The notes: a model not told the origin generated them from the letters alone. Positions 21,944-37,272 are shown, numbered from the stretch's first letter. The stretch is 64,000 bases of DNA from Hyaloscypha bicolor E (GCF_002865645.1 NW_020194563.1:640152-704151); one strand, 5' to 3'. Numbers and translations are program-made.

Positions 21944-22670
21944 CTAATAATTAGTATCGACGAAATCTTTCCCATAAAACTCCCGGAAAAACTGATCATT
22001 CGCCTTTACAGCCTCCTTTGCGTATAGAAATCCTAGCTTGCACCCCTCATTCGCGAAAGCCTGAGCCGCGGATACGATATTTTTTATCTGAGAGGAACAT
22101 TAGTAAGACGAAGGCTGGGGATTCGGAGGTAACCTACCTGCCGACCATTTAACTTATAGATAGCTAATTCATCTAGTTCCTTGCCTATAACGTCTGTATC
22201 TCCGGAAGTAGTAGTTGTCCAGGAAAGGAAGTTCCTCCAGACTTGCCCCCTCGCATATTTAATTAAGTCATTATACCTAAGTATAAGATGGATCCGGGAA
22301 AGAATTGCTTTATTAAATTTAGATACCCGGTTTATAATCAGGAAAATTATTCCCTGGCAGTATTCAAGTTTATAGAGGAATATAGAAACAAGGCTATTAC
22401 GAGTAATATTATTAGGGGAATATTACTCGAGGAAGATATCTGCTTTATCTAGGAGAAGAATTATATTCTAATAGCTAGTAGTCTTAAAAATTCGAGAGAG
22501 TTACTCTTCTAGCTTTATTATATTAATAAATAACTCTTCTACTAAGATCTAGATAATTAAAGTAGCTTTAAAAGAATAGAAAATAAAAATATACTAAATA
22601 AAGAGGCTTTTTTAGGTATTTAGATACTACTTCTATAATTAAGGTTTTTCCAACTTTAGGAGAACTACTT
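21944..22670 (-). pseudogene. AAA ATPase relic (P-loop to C-terminus)
   Basis: On the minus strand the order is: P-loop remnant VGKTLIIEVVSKYLKKPLY near 22660-22605; Walker B remnant ILLLDKADIFLE (normally LLDEAD); RNSLVSIFLYKLEYCQG; NKAILSRIHL with the Arg finger; ELDELAIYKLNGRQ. A 50-bp in-phase intron (22137-22088, GTAGGT...CTCTCAG) leads to IKNIVSAAQAFANEGCKLGF and a stop at 21946-21944. TAG/TAA replace Gln in the middle, and the P-loop glycines are damaged. The same layout and intron position occur in the intact AAA gene at 52.3-55.0 kb (NGRE/IRNTIAIARK), so the two are paralogues. Upstream the sequence runs into the AT block, so the N-terminal half is lost or unreadable. Confidence 0.85.
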
Positions 22671-25600
22671 TTCCGTATTAGTAAGCTAAGATAAATAAGT
22701 AATATAGGGCTATATTATAAGAGTATATTAATTCCCTTTCTCTTACTTATAATATAATTATTAAATCCAATATTCGGATTAAAATAAGCCTTTATAAGAA
22801 TTATAATAATATCTTTTTATTTCTCGGAAATTAATAAATAATTAAATAGTAATAGTAACTATTTAATCTCTTTAATATTAGTAACGGGAAACTCAGCTAT
22901 AAATTATATTATTAGAGTTATATAATAAATAGCTAGAATAATAATTAAAGAAATAGCTTAATAGTAATATTAATCTTACTAGTTTAAATTATCTTACCTA
23001 TAATAATAAAGGAAATAACTACTAATTATAGATATAATTATTAGGATACTAAATATTATATACTAGATATTAGTAAATAAACCCTTATATTCTTATATTT
23101 ACCTAATATATTATTTGAGATTAAATATAATCTAAATAAGAAATAGTAATTTCTTTATTTATATTAATATTCTAATTAGTAAAAACTAATTTATAGCCTA
23201 ACTTATTATTATAGAAATAGTTTATATTAGAAATATATAAGTAATTAAAGCAGGATATATTTAGAAATAATTTAGCTAGTAATTATAAATTATCTAGAAT
23301 AAAACTAAATATATTAGTAAAAAGAATATTATTTAAATATATTATTTTTGAGATAATACTTTTATATTTATTATTTAGAATAAGTTTTATATTTACTATT
23401 ATATATTACTTTTTATTCTAATATATATAAAGCTTTAAGATCTTTTCTTAAATTAGTAATAAAAGTCTCAGATATTTATAATAGATTTACTAAAGCTTCT
23501 TATTTATCTTATAATATAGAATAAGTTAATTATATATAATAATAGTAATATAAGAAATAAATATAATAGTAAATACTTCGAGTTTCTTATCTAGTAAATA
23601 ATAGATTTTAAAAACGGATTTAATACCTAGATATTAGATTTATTATTTATTAATTTCTATAAAATCTATATCTAGAAATAATATTTCTATAATTTCTAGA
23701 TATCTCTAATATTATTTATATCTAGTTTAATAATAATCTTTAGTAAATTAACTTCTACTATAATAGTTATATATTTCTGAGCTATAGTAATATAAAGACT
23801 AAGAATAATAGCTTTAAGTTTATAATAATATAGAAATAAGTAATACTTTAAATCTATAAGCTTATAATAAAATAAAGAATTAAGATAAGTATATTCTTAA
23901 TATTTATTTATAAATAATATAAATATAATAAACTATTAATAAATTAATTAATTTTTTTAGAAGCTTAATATTAGATATTTATTTTAATTATATAATAAAA
24001 AGTATTTAGAATATACTTTTATAATAAATTAATTTATTATAATAAAAAGTAATTATTCTTTATTATATAAGTATTAGTAATAGAAAAGTTATAGAAATGT
24101 TTTTATTTATAGAACTAGCTAGGTATCTAAAAAAATAATAAAACCTATAAAATAGTAAGTTCTTTTAGCTAATAATAATATAAATTAATATTTAACTAAA
24201 ATAAAATTTCTTATAAAATATTTTATAAATATTAATAGCTAGTATTAATTTCTTTATCTAAAAAATATTACTAAAATAATTATAATTATTTTTATAGGAA
24301 TATATTTAAGAATTATATAAATATAATAAACTAAAAATATGTTTAAGATTTTATTTATAAATATATAAAAAAAATCTATTAATAACTATAATTATAATTT
24401 TCGAATATATTTCGAAATCTATCTTAATATTTATTTTTATTATATCTTTCCTAAATTTATAAGCTTAAAATCATATTATTAATATCTAATATAATAGTCT
24501 CTAATTATAAATTATTAATTTATTAATAAAACTATTACTTTCTATTATTTTCTATTATTTTCTATAATACTAAAAATCTTATACTTTTCTTATAACTTTA
24601 TAGCTAGCCTTATATTTGCTTCCGGAGCCGGCCTTATTACTTTTTCTATTACTAGCTATCTAATATATTAATATTACTAATACTTATTTAAATAATATAA
24701 TAATATATTTAAATTATTTCTAGAGTCTAGTAAAAAAGAATATTATAGATCTCTTTTTATAAGTAACTATTTTTATTTCTTATTTTAAGTATTATTATAT
24801 TTTTTTCTATTTTCTATTTAATATATTTTTATTTCTTTTTAAACTATAATAGTATTTAATATATCTTAAAATATATAATAATATTATAATAAATCGGAAT
24901 TTTTATTAGTATTTTCTTATTTAGAAAGATATTTAATACTTTAGAATTAATTAGGAAATAAATTTATTTCGAGATTAATAGTAATTTAAACTTAAAATTA
25001 TATATTATATTATTTCTAATTCTAATATATTTAAAAATATTTTAGAAAGGCTATTACTAATACTTAGTAATTAGTATTATATCTAATACTATAAATAAAC
25101 TTTAAGAAATCTATAAAATCTAGTATTATTTATTAATAAAAGTTAATAAATATCTATAATTATCCTAAGATTATATTTTAATCTTAACTTTTATAATTAA
25201 TAATAATAGAAAAAACTATTAGAAATAAAGAAATAAAGTTATAATATATATTAAATATAGCTTTTATTATTTTATAAATTATAAAATCTTATAATTTATA
25301 TTATAGGTATTATAATTATTATTAGTATTTATAAAATAGTAAATATTATTACTAATCTTTATATATATATTATAATACTTTTATTTTAGTATTATAGGTT
25401 TACTTTCTAATACCGGATTAGCTAAAATAAAGAAATAAAAAACTTATAATATATAATAGTACTTATTACTAATTAGAATTATTAAATATTTAAGAAAAAT
25501 CTTATATTATATTTTATTTAAAAAATAAGAAAAAGATACTATTTAAGATATATTTTATTAATAATTTATTTTTTAAGATTTCTAAAATAAAGTATTTATA

Positions 25601-28600
25601 AAATAACTAGTTATTTTTAAGCTTAGTAACTAATATAGAACTAAATAAGATTTTTAATTAATTTCTAATAATTTAGGTATAATTATTAAGACTAAATATA
25701 TTAATTAGATACTCGAAAACTTTTCTATTTTTATATAAGCTAGAATATATTTTATAAACTCGGAAAATATTTATTTATAAAGCTAAGTTTTAAGAATATA
25801 ATTTATAAAATATTAATATTTATATATTATTTTTATTAAATTAAAAATCTAACTTATTTAAATATTTCCCTTATATAAATTAGTATTAGATTATCTTTAT
25901 CTAATATCTAAGAAACTACTAGACTTATATATTATATAATTAAAAATAATATTTATTATTTTTAGGTTATATAAATAATAAATCTTTAATAGCTTTCTTA
26001 TTTTTAGGATTATCTAGATTAATAATTATAACTAGGTTCTATTAATTATTTATAACTAGCTATTTAAGCTTTTTTTATTACTATATTACTATAGCTTCCT
26101 TTTTTATTATTATTTTAGTCTTTTATTATTTTTATTTTTTAAAGTCCTAAGCTAGGGTATTATATTAATAAGTATCTTATAGCTTTTCTAATTTATTACT
26201 AGTAGTTTTACAAATATCTCGATTTCGAATCTTATTTTATAATATCTTAATTAAATAAAAACTTAGGAAAATAAATATATTAGCTAATAATAAATTTATT
26301 TATTATTTTTCTAAAGCTAATTCTAGTACTTTCTTTAGTTTAGTTATATTTTCTTTTATTTATCTATTATTACTACTATTAGAAAGCCTAGAGAGGAAAT
26401 AAAATATAAACTTTACTAATATACTTTAAGAAATATTATTAATATTTTATAAGTTAGCTAATCTTATAATAGCTTTAAGAATTAGAAAAAAGTTTAGGAT
26501 TAGATTTATATAAAAATAAAAAATATATTATATTATTTATAAGACCTAAATTCCGGAACTAATTATAAACCGGATATATTTATAAACTTTATTAGTATTA
26601 AGACAGATTCTAAAGTTATAAATATATTATATAGCCTTATATCCTATTTAATATATCTAGTATTAATATTAATATTACTAGAAATATCTTTAGTCTTATT
26701 TAGATTATTATTAAAAAGTATTAGTTTATTTAAATATAATTAGTAAATTATTTCTAAATATAAAAAATAATTAATATATTTATTTTAATTATTATTCTAA
26801 TATTTATCTAATTCTAATTATATTTAGTTAATTTATAGTTTAGTTTAATAAAAAAAAGCTAGCTATTTTAGATACTAAAAAATAAATCCGGTATTTAAGA
26901 CTTTAGTTAAGATTTTTAGATATAAAGTTATTTAAAACTATTTCTCGAGAAATAGAAAATTATTATTTAATTAGGAATTAATTACTTATAGTATTTTATT
27001 AATATATAAATCTAATATTTTTATTTTAAAACTAGTTTATTTATTTATTTCTAAAATATATAATTCTATTTTTCTAAAATTATAGCTTATATTTCTATTA
27101 TATTTATAGGCTACTTTTAGTAATAATAAAATAATTATTTTATTTTTCTTTAGTATTTTTTAATAGAATTTATATTAGGATTTATAAAAAAATAAAATAA
27201 AAAATAATTCTATAAACTATATATTATTATTAATAATAGTTATCTATAAACTTATAATTATAAGCTATATTATTATTAATAATAGTTATATATAAACTTA
27301 TAATTATAAGCTATATTATTATTTTTTATAAATAAGAGTTTTATTACTAGATATAATTAGTAAGAAATAAGTATAAAAGCTTTAAAAATTAATTATAAAT
27401 ATTCGAGAATTTATATAAGATAATTAGTTTATTTAAAAGTATTTAATTTACTAGTTTCTTTAATAAATAATAAATAACTCTTATATTTATATCTAATAGC
27501 TCTTTAGATATTAACTAGTATTATATTTTTTTAATAAAACTAATACTAAATATAAGTTTTATAAAATTACTTTTTATAATTTCTTATAATTTTAGTCTTT
27601 ATAGTTTTTTCTTTTACCTAAAATATATACTTATTAGATTATAGTATCTTTAATTATTTTACTATCTAAAATATATATATTATTACCTAAAAAAACTATC
27701 TAAAAAACTTATATAATAATAAGATAAGGCTTTTAATAAGCTATATATTAATAATATTTATATTAATAAAGCCGTTTTTAAAATATAGAAAAACTATATT
27801 TGAATTTTAAGTTAATAATAAGCTAATTATAATTAAGAATTTAATTCTTCTAGTTTTTAGAAAAGTATTTAATAATCTAATTAAGCTTATAGTCTAATAA
27901 AAGTTAAGGCTTATTTTTCTAATTTAGCTATATATATTCTAGAATAAAATAACTAAGAATTTTATTAATTATAATATTTCTAAATTTATAATATTCTTGA
28001 AATTAAATTTCGAGAACTTTCTTATATTAATATAATTATTAAATAGCTTTCTTATATTTTATAGAAATCTTAAAGCCTTTCTAGTAATTAAAATTAAGAA
28101 ATAAAAAGGTTATTATATTTATTTTAGTAATAGTATTTTATTTTAGTATATTTAACTAAAAAAAATTTATTAAAAAGTATTCTAAATATATAAACTATTA
28201 CTAAAAAGCTTATAAATCTATATATTTTCTAGTTATTACTAGTATTAAATAAAGAAATTAAATAACTAGATTTAGAAAACTAGAAAATATTATTATTATA
28301 AAATAATAAATTTAATAAGAAAAATATAAATTAATAAATTATATATTTTAAAAAATAATTATTATAAAATAAAATAAATAAAAAAGAAAATTAGTTTAAA
28401 TATATATAAAATATTTAATAAAGAAAATTAGATAGTTTAAATAATAATCTATAATTATTTATTTATTAGAATTAGATTAGTTTATTATTTATAATTACTA
28501 TATATTATTTTAAAATTAACTTAATTCTATATATAAAATTTTAGTTTCTCTAGGCTTTTATTAGAACTTATTTATTATATAATTTCTAGTATTTTTTAGC

Positions 28601-31600
28601 TTTACTAAAAATTAAAAAATTAGCCTATAATTAGTTTAATTTTATTTAAAATCTAATCTAATATATTTATTTTATAAAGTTTATAATTATTTTTATATAA
28701 TTAAATCTAAATAATATTTTTTTTTTAGAATTAAGATTTTATAATATAAGTTATATTATATTTATTCTAGTAATATTTATAATTTTATTATAATAATATA
28801 TTAAAATAAATTTTTTTTAAAATAACTTTTAATTACTAGATTTATATTTCTAATATATAATAATTATAAATTAAGCTTTTTCTAAAGTTATATAACTTGC
28901 TTTTATATAATTATTTATATTAACTTATTAGCTTATAATCTATTTTCTAAATACTAGTATTTTATATTTAGTTTATAAGATATTTAGTAAAGCTTTAATA
29001 CTATTATTATTATATAAATTATTATTTATTATAGTTATAACTAGTAGAAATTAGTTTTTCTTATTATAGATTAGCCTAGATTAAAATATATAATATATAT
29101 TATTACTTTTATAATTTAAGAAAACTTACTAAAATTCTTTTTTTTAATATATAATTCTATAATATAGCTAAATAGAAACTAGTTATATTATTATAAGATA
29201 TTTTTTTTATTAGCTAAATTATATTATATAAAAGAAATATTAAAAATAAGCCTTTATTATTATAATTATAAAAGAAATATTATTATAAGAATTATAATAA
29301 TATAATAATAAAAAGAAAATAATAAACTAAATTTATATTTATATTTTAAGTAATATAATATTATTTAAAGAAATAATTATTATTATAATAATTATAAGTA
29401 TTAAATCTAGAATAATAAATTAAAAAAAATTAAGAATTCTAGCTTTAAACTAGTTATATTACTAAGGCTTTTTAATTATAAAAAAGTATTCTAAATAGAT
29501 CTTAATAAAAAGAAATTAATAATATATAATAAAATTAAATAATTAAATAAGAAATATTAAAAAAAATTAAAGAAAAAAATAATTAAATAATAAAAAATAT
29601 AAACTTTTATAAATATTAAAAGTAATAATTAGCCTATATATATATTTTACTTAAAATAAAAGCTATTAAGTCTAGAAAATCAAATTATAATACTAAGATT
29701 ATATTTAATTAAAAAAAACTTTTATTTTTTATTTTTATTAAATTTTATAAAAAATAAAAATATTTAATTTTTTATTTAAAAAATATATTATTTTAATTAA
29801 ATAATTTATATTATTTTTAATATTTTAAAATTAAAATTAGTTAATTTTTATATAAAAAAAATAAAAATAAAAATTATTTTATTATTTTATTAATTTTTAA
29901 TATTAAAAAATTAATATTATTAATTAAAAAAAAATTAATATATAATTTATAATTAATTAAAACTAAACTTAATAATAATTTTAAAATAATTAAAATAATT
30001 TAGAATAAAATATTTTATATAATAAATTTATATATAAAATATTTTCTAATTAAATAAATTTTATAATTAATAATTATAAATTTATTTATAAATTTAAATA
30101 AAAATATATTATAAATTTTTTATAATTATAAATATTAAAGTTTTTATTTTTAATAAAATTTCTAATATTTTTTAAATATTTTTTAAATATTTTTTATATA
30201 ATAAAAATTAATTTTTATAAAATATTTATAATAATTAAATATAAAAAAACTTTATAAAAATTTATTTATTATAAAATTAAAAATTATATTTATTTTTATT
30301 TAAAATATTTAAATATAATTATATATAAATTTTTTAAATAAAATTTATATAAAAAAAAATATATAAATATTTAATTTTTATATTTTAGTAATTTTATATT
30401 TTTAATAAATTTTATTATAATTTTTTTAAAATAAATAGAATTTATTTAGAATTATATAATAAAATAAAATAAAATAAGGTTTTTAATTTATTATTATATT
30501 TAAAATTAATATTTTATATTATAAATTTATTTTTAATATAAATAATTATAAAAATTAATAAATTAATTTTATAAAAATATATTTAATATATATTTAATTA
30601 AATATTTTAGTTTTAAATTCAAAATAAATAATTATAATAATTTAAATATTAATATTATAAAATATATTAGAATTAGTAAATAAAAAATAAATTATATAAA
30701 TATTAAAAATTAAAAAAATTATAAATATTTTATAATTTTTAATAATAAAGTTTATTAAAATATAATATTTAATAAATATTTAATAAATATTTTATAATTT
30801 TTAATAAATATTTTAAATAAATTTTTATTAATATATAATTTATATATTAATTCTTATATAAGCTATAAATATAATTAGTAATATAATTTAAAAATCTAAA
30901 TAATATATAAGTTTATTTTTTTATATTAGGCTTTTATTAAAAAAGCTAATAAAAAGAATTAATAAAAAAATAATAAAAATTTTAAATTCTTTTTTTTTAA
31001 AAAATTTAATTAAAATATTATAAAATTATATAATATTAAAATAAAAATAAATTTTAATAAAATTATAATAAAAATATATTAAAAAATTAATTTCTAAAAT
31101 TTAAATAATATATAAATTTAATTTTTAATATTAGCTTTTTATTAAAAAAATATTAAAAAAGCTAATAAAAAGAATTTATAAAAATTTAATAAAAGCTTTA
31201 AACTTTATTTTAAAAAAATTTAATAATTATATTTTAAAATTATATAAGTTTTAAATAAAAATTTATAAATTTTTAAATTTTATTAAAAAAACTAATTATA
31301 TATAATATTAGCTAAACTTATTAAAAAAAAGTAATTTAAAAAAAGCTAATTAAATAAATAGTTTTAAAATAATAATTTATTTAATAATTTTATAAAAAAT
31401 ATATAAATTAAAAAAATTAAAGCATTTTTAAATATTATATAATATAAGCTATTAAATAAACTATTTTTAATAAAAAAGAATATTTATTTTAATTTTTTAA
31501 TTATATATAAATTTTTCTTTTTTTTAATTTAATAATAATAAATTTAATTTTTTATATTTTATTTTATTTTATATTATTATTAATTTAGCTTATATAAAAA

Positions 31601-31843
31601 ATCTATTTTTTAAAAATTTTATTTTATATATTTTATTTTAATTTTATTATAATTAATTTTATTATAATTAATTTTATTATAATTAATTTTATTATAATTA
31701 ATTTTATTATTTAAATTTTATTTTTAATTAAATAATTTAAAAAAAATTTTTTTTAAAAAAAAATTAATTAAAAATTAATAATTAATTTAATTTTTATAAA
31801 AAATAGTTTATTTAATAGCTTATATTATATAATATTTAAAAGT
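22671..31843. other. 9-kb AT-rich block
   Basis: Continuous extreme A+T. Occasional 5-10-bp words with G/C remain (GCTTCCGGAGCCGGCC near 24620). A 46-bp unit is duplicated at 27235 and 27281. From about 29,700 to 31,800 G and C almost vanish. No coding frame, LTR pair or inverted termini could be recognised by eye. Degraded transposons are the likely source. Confidence 0.65.
31642..31712. repeat. 15-bp AT-only tandem repeat
   Basis: TTTTATTATAATTAA is repeated more than four times head to tail just left of the LTR element. It contains no G or C. Confidence 0.8.
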
Positions 31844-32104
31844 TATTAGTTTACTAGTAATATATAGTACTATTATATAGTTATAAAATACTAATTATAT
31901 AGATTAGTAAAGTTATTATTTTTTATTTAAAAATAGAAATTATAATATTATAATATTAATATATAATCCCTAAATTTACTAAGCCTAAAAAATCTAATTT
32001 ACTAGTTAAATTACTAATAAGATATAAAATTATATAATTATATCTTATATTTTATATCCCGTATCTCGTATTCTATAATTTCTAAAGAAATAACTATATT
32101 AATA
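31844..32104 (+). repeat. Left LTR of the retrotransposon
   Basis: 261 bp beginning TATTAGTTTACTAGTAATAT and ending ACTATATTAATA, collinear with 37011-37272 and, in reverse, with the solo LTR at 6729-7010. It is preceded by AAAGT. Confidence 0.8.
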
Positions 32105-35100
32105 TTAGAAACTTTCTAAAAAATATAAAAAATAGTATTTTTCTCTAATTATATATAAATTCCCTAATCTAGCCTAATACTAGATTCCTAAATATTTTAT
32201 ATATTTATATTACTTTTAAAGTTTTAGTTATATACTAAAGGCTATAGCCTTTTATATATAACTTTTATTTCTATAATATTTTTTTATTTTATATATTTAT
32301 TTTTTATTTTATTTATACTTAATTTATTTTTTTATATCTAATTATATAATATTTATATTAATTAGGTATTTAAAAGTATTTATTAGCTTCTAGTTCTAAT
32401 AAATAGAATATTATTAGTTTAAAAGCTAATAATTCCGAAAGATTACTTATTATAAAAAAAATAAAAGTTATAAATTAACTATTTTATAAAAAGCTTATTA
32501 ATATAATAGAAATAGTAAATCTTAAACTAGTATTTTCTAGTTTCTAATATATTATATAATAGTTTTATATTTTTTAGAATTAAATTATTATTTAGATTTA
32601 GTTTTCTAATAAGCTTATAAAATAAATTAATATAAAAATTATAATTAAATAAGGTTATTAATTAGATATAAGCTTATAAAATATTATATAAATATAGTTC
32701 TATAATATTTATTATTATAGTAATAATACTAAAAATAATTTTCTAGCTAATATATTAAATAGTAAATAATTATATTAATACTATATATTTCTTATTATAA
32801 TTATAAGTTTAAATAACTAATTTTAATTTCTTAAATTCTTTTTCTATATTCTTATTCTTAATCTTATTAATAAACCGGGAATTAAAAATATATATCTTTT
32901 TTAGTATCTAAAATCTAGAAATAATCTCAAATATATTCTTTTTTAGAAAGCTAATAATTTTAACTTAATAGGAATTCTTATATAAGTTATTATTCTATAG
33001 AAATACTATAAAATCCGGGTTTTTATAAAGGTATTCTCTATTATATTTTAGTAAAATAATAGAAATAGTAAAAGAAATTATATTTATATTATTTTTAGTA
33101 TTATTATAGAATTTAAAAATAGATTTAAATTTAAAACTATTAGTAATAACTTTAATATCTCTTATATAAAAGGGCTTTATAAAAGTTAAGTAGAAAATAA
33201 TATTACTATATAATAGAACTAGTATATAGTTTTTTCTATTAATAGCTATTAGCTTATATAGTTTATTCTAATTACTAGATTAACTAGTATTTTCTTTATA
33301 TTATATAAGAATATTCGAATTTAAGAGAAGTTTATAAATATTAGTAATACTAGAACTATTTTAGATATTTAGAATATTTATAATCTAGTATCTAGTTTAA
33401 AGCTTTTAAATTTCTATTATTATTTTCATAAATATTACTAATTACTATAATATAATTAGTAATAAGATATTATATTTAGTTATTTAAGATAAAATACTAT
33501 AAATTAAGAGAATTAGAATAATATTATTAGGTTTAGTAAAATTATTAATAGCCTTAAAAGCTATTTGAAATATAATATTCTTATTAATTTTATTAATTTT
33601 AGCTATAATAATAAAATAAATATATTAAATCGAATTATAATAGTATTTTATAATTCTAATAAAATTATAAGCTTTTATAGAAACGATTTTAATTTTGGTT
33701 TCTATAGTATTTATAAGCTAAATAAACTTTTTACTAATAAATTACTTTCTAATATTTATTATAATCTAATTAGAAAAGCCTAAATAAGTATTAATTTAAT
33801 ATTATTTTAAGATATTTTAAGTATATAATATACTAATATTTTAAAGCTATTAGCTAGCTTAATATTAAGTACCTTTATTAATAATATAGAATATAGGCTT
33901 ACTAGAAATATAAAAAATATTATTAATAATAAAATAATTAAAGCTAATATTATTTCTTAGATTAAACTTAAATTATTCTAGTAATTATTTAAATTTCTAA
34001 TATTATTTATAATATTTTATAAAATACTTAAAGGCTTTTATATTAATATTATAGCCTATTTATTTTAGTATATTTTAAAGCTTACTAATAAATAAATAAC
34101 TAAAATAATAATATAGATATTATAATTTGATTTTTATAAAAAAAACAGGAATTATATATAAAGAATTCGGAAATAAAGCCTTATAAAATAATATTCTAAA
34201 ATAGGAAAAAGTATCTAAAATATTATACTATAAATATAAAGTATTTATTAGAAATAATAAAATAATTAGTAAAATTATTAAAATAGATTTCTAGCTTATT
34301 TATATTAGCTAAACTAAATAGAAATAGAATCTTTATAAATATAATATAGAATTATACTTATCTAATTAGTATTCTTATTATTATAGATCTAATAAAGAAT
34401 ATAAATCTAATACTAAACTAGATATTAACTTAATCTTTAATAATTTTATTAAATTTAATACTATTATTAGTTTATTATAAAGCTTGAAATTAGTTAGAAC
34501 TAGTAATTAAGAATCTAGAGACTCCGGTATTAATTATAATTCTATAAAAGTAATAAGTATTATATTTTAATATATTATTAATTATAAATATCTAAGTATT
34601 CTCTATTTATTTAATAGGCTCTAAAATATAGTTTTTATTTATTATCTAGTATATAAAAGAAAAAGAAATAAGATTATTTATAAAAGTATTAGTTATAGGA
34701 ATAATAAGAGCAGGAGCTATAGAAGTAGCTAGAAAGCTTTTAATAAAAGTAAAATAGAAATTAGAATAATATTTCTTTCTTTTATTTATTTCTATTAATA
34801 AGGCTTTAAAAGTATTATTTATTAGTTTATTCTTATTATTCTTATTATTTTCTTTTTTTTTAAATTTAGTAATATATTATATATAAGTATTACTAAAGTA
34901 TTTATTAAAATTACGAGTATTTCGGAATCTAAATTAGTAAATATTTCTATTCTTAAATTAAGTTTTTTTAGTTTCTTATTTCTCTAATATATATTTTTAT
35001 AAGTAGTATTTAGGTTTCTTATATATAAAATATAATTTCGAAATATAATTATTATAATTATAAGACTTAAAATAGTTATTATAAGTTCTAAAGTTATAAT

Positions 35101-36440
35101 TAGATTTATATTAATAATTTCCGAATAAATAATAGTTTAGATAATTTTAAAAATAGTATTATTAATTAGTAAAATAGGTTTTAGTAATAATTTATTACTT
35201 TTTCTTATAAATAGTAATAAATAATTAGAGCTTATTAATAAGCTAGCCGAGATTATTAGAAAGATTCAAGATTATATATTAGTATACTAATAAGCCTTAA
35301 TAAGTAATAATAATCTTATTATATACGAATTTAGTAGTTTATAAAATAGAAATAAAGCTATATTATAATTTATATAAGTTATTAATTAGTATTTAGATAA
35401 GTTTAAATATTGTCTTTTTAAGATTTTTTATTATTATAATTATTAAGGTAATAGTATTTTATTTATCTAAATTTTAATAATAGTAACTAGAGCTTTTAAA
35501 GAAACTATAAATATTTATATAGGCTTTTTTATATATATATTTAGAAAGCTAGTTATTATAGAAATAGTCTTATACTAGTCTCTTTAATATAGTAGGAAAA
35601 GCTCTTACTAATATCTCTTTTAAGAGCTTTATATATTAGTAAATATTAAGAAAAATAATAAGTTTTTAATTAAAACTATTATTAGTTTTATTATATTTTT
35701 ATATTTTAGTATATATTTTTATTATTTCTTTAATTACTTTTATAGTAAAAGAACTAATTAAAGAATTATTTAGAAATAATAGAAATAATAGTAAATTATT
35801 AGCTTTAGCTTTTTATAGTCTAATACTAGTAAAAGCAGTTATAAATAATAAAGAAATAATAAGTAATAAAGAAATATAAATAATAATTAATTTAATATAT
35901 TAATTTCTTATAATACTATTATTTAAGGAAATATATAATAAGGTAATAAAGCCTATTTTAAGGTCTTATCTAGTAATAATAATATTATTAGTAATCTAGA
36001 TATATTATTTTTTTCTCTAAATAATATTAATTAAGAATTATATAATAATAAAATAATTATAATTATATTTAATATAAATATTACTATATTATAAAATAAT
36101 TTATAATTAGTATAATATATATTAATCTAGTTAATTAAATATTTCGAGATTAAAATTACTAAAATCTTTTTTAAATAATTTCTAGAAATTCTTATTAGTT
36201 AATTTCTTTATTTTATACTAGAATAATCTAGTATTAAAATAATTCAGGATTTCCTTATTATTAGAACTAGCTAGGTTAATACTATTCTTTTATTTCTTTA
36301 TTTATTTATATCTATTTTAAAGATTTATTATTCCGGACTTTTAGGGCTAATTCTCGATATATATATATAATTTATAATAAGAGAAATTTAAGAATAAGGT
36401 AATTTATAATAGAGTTTAATAATAAAGATATTTAGATACC

Positions 36441-36490
36441 TAGTTTAGATACTAGATATCTAGTTTAGATACTAGATATCTAGTTTAGAT
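36441..36490. repeat. 20-bp tandem repeat inside the LTR element
   Basis: TAGTTTAGATACTAGATATC is repeated about 2.5 times, with further ATCTAGT/AGATATC words just after it. It lies in the 3' part of the element. Confidence 0.8.
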
Positions 36491-37010
36491 ATCTAATTAA
36501 GATACTAGATATTTTAGATATCTAAAGATATTATAGGTATTAAAGTAAATATTTTATTCTTAAATATTTTATTTATAATAAGAAATTTAGGAAATAAAAT
36601 ATTATAATTCCGAAAGAATCTAAAGCTTAAAGAACTCGATTTAATAATAAAATTAAAGTAATAATTAAAAAGCTTTAAGAATATATATAATATATATATT
36701 TTAGAGAAAATATCTTATAAATATAAGTATTATATAAATAGAAAAGATAATTCCTAAAAAGATAATTTTAGAACTAAAAAAAATTAATTTTAAAAAATAA
36801 TAGAAATTAAATAAATAAATAATTAAATAGCTAATTACTTATTAATTAATAAGAACTAGAATCTTTTTTTTTAGGCTATTAAATACTTTTTTATAAAATT
36901 AATAAGTAATTCTTTTTTTTAATATAATTAGATTAATATTACTAAAAGCTATTAAATATTTCTTTTAGTATAATTATTTTATTTCTAATTTATATATATA
37001 AACTAATTAG

Positions 37011-37272
37011 TATTAGTTTACTAGTAATATATAATACTATTATATAGTTATAGAATACTAATTATATAAATTAGTAAAGTTATTATTTTTTATTTAGAAA
37101 TAGGAATTATAATATTATAATATTAATATATAATTCCTAAATTTACTAAGCCTAAAGAAGTCTAGTTTACTAGTTAAGTTATTAATAGGATATAAGATTA
37201 TATAATTATATCTTATATTTTATATCCTATATTTTATATTTTATAATTTCTAAAAAAATAGCTATACTAATA
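37011..37272 (+). repeat. Right LTR of the retrotransposon
   Basis: 262 bp matching 31844-32104 along its whole length, with scattered A/G and C/T differences. It ends AGCTATACTAATA. Confidence 0.8.

Larger units (their letters stand above)
31844..37272 (+). mobile_element. RIP-degraded LTR retrotransposon, 5.4 kb
   Basis: Two direct repeats of 261 and 262 bp bound a 4.9-kb interior. The flanking pentamers are AAAGT (31839-31843) and AAAAT (37273-37277), a target duplication differing by one G-to-A. The interior is AT-rich, with no gag or pol motif readable on either strand, so the superfamily (Gypsy or Copia) cannot be assigned. The 72-codon open stretch at 33565-33783 is Asn/Ile/Lys/Tyr-rich and looks like chance. 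Confidence 0.75.

Noticed and set aside
33565..33783. 72-codon open frame inside the LTR element
   Set aside because: Composition is almost only Asn, Ile, Lys, Phe, Tyr, Leu and Ser, as any chance frame in AT-rich DNA would give; no motif.
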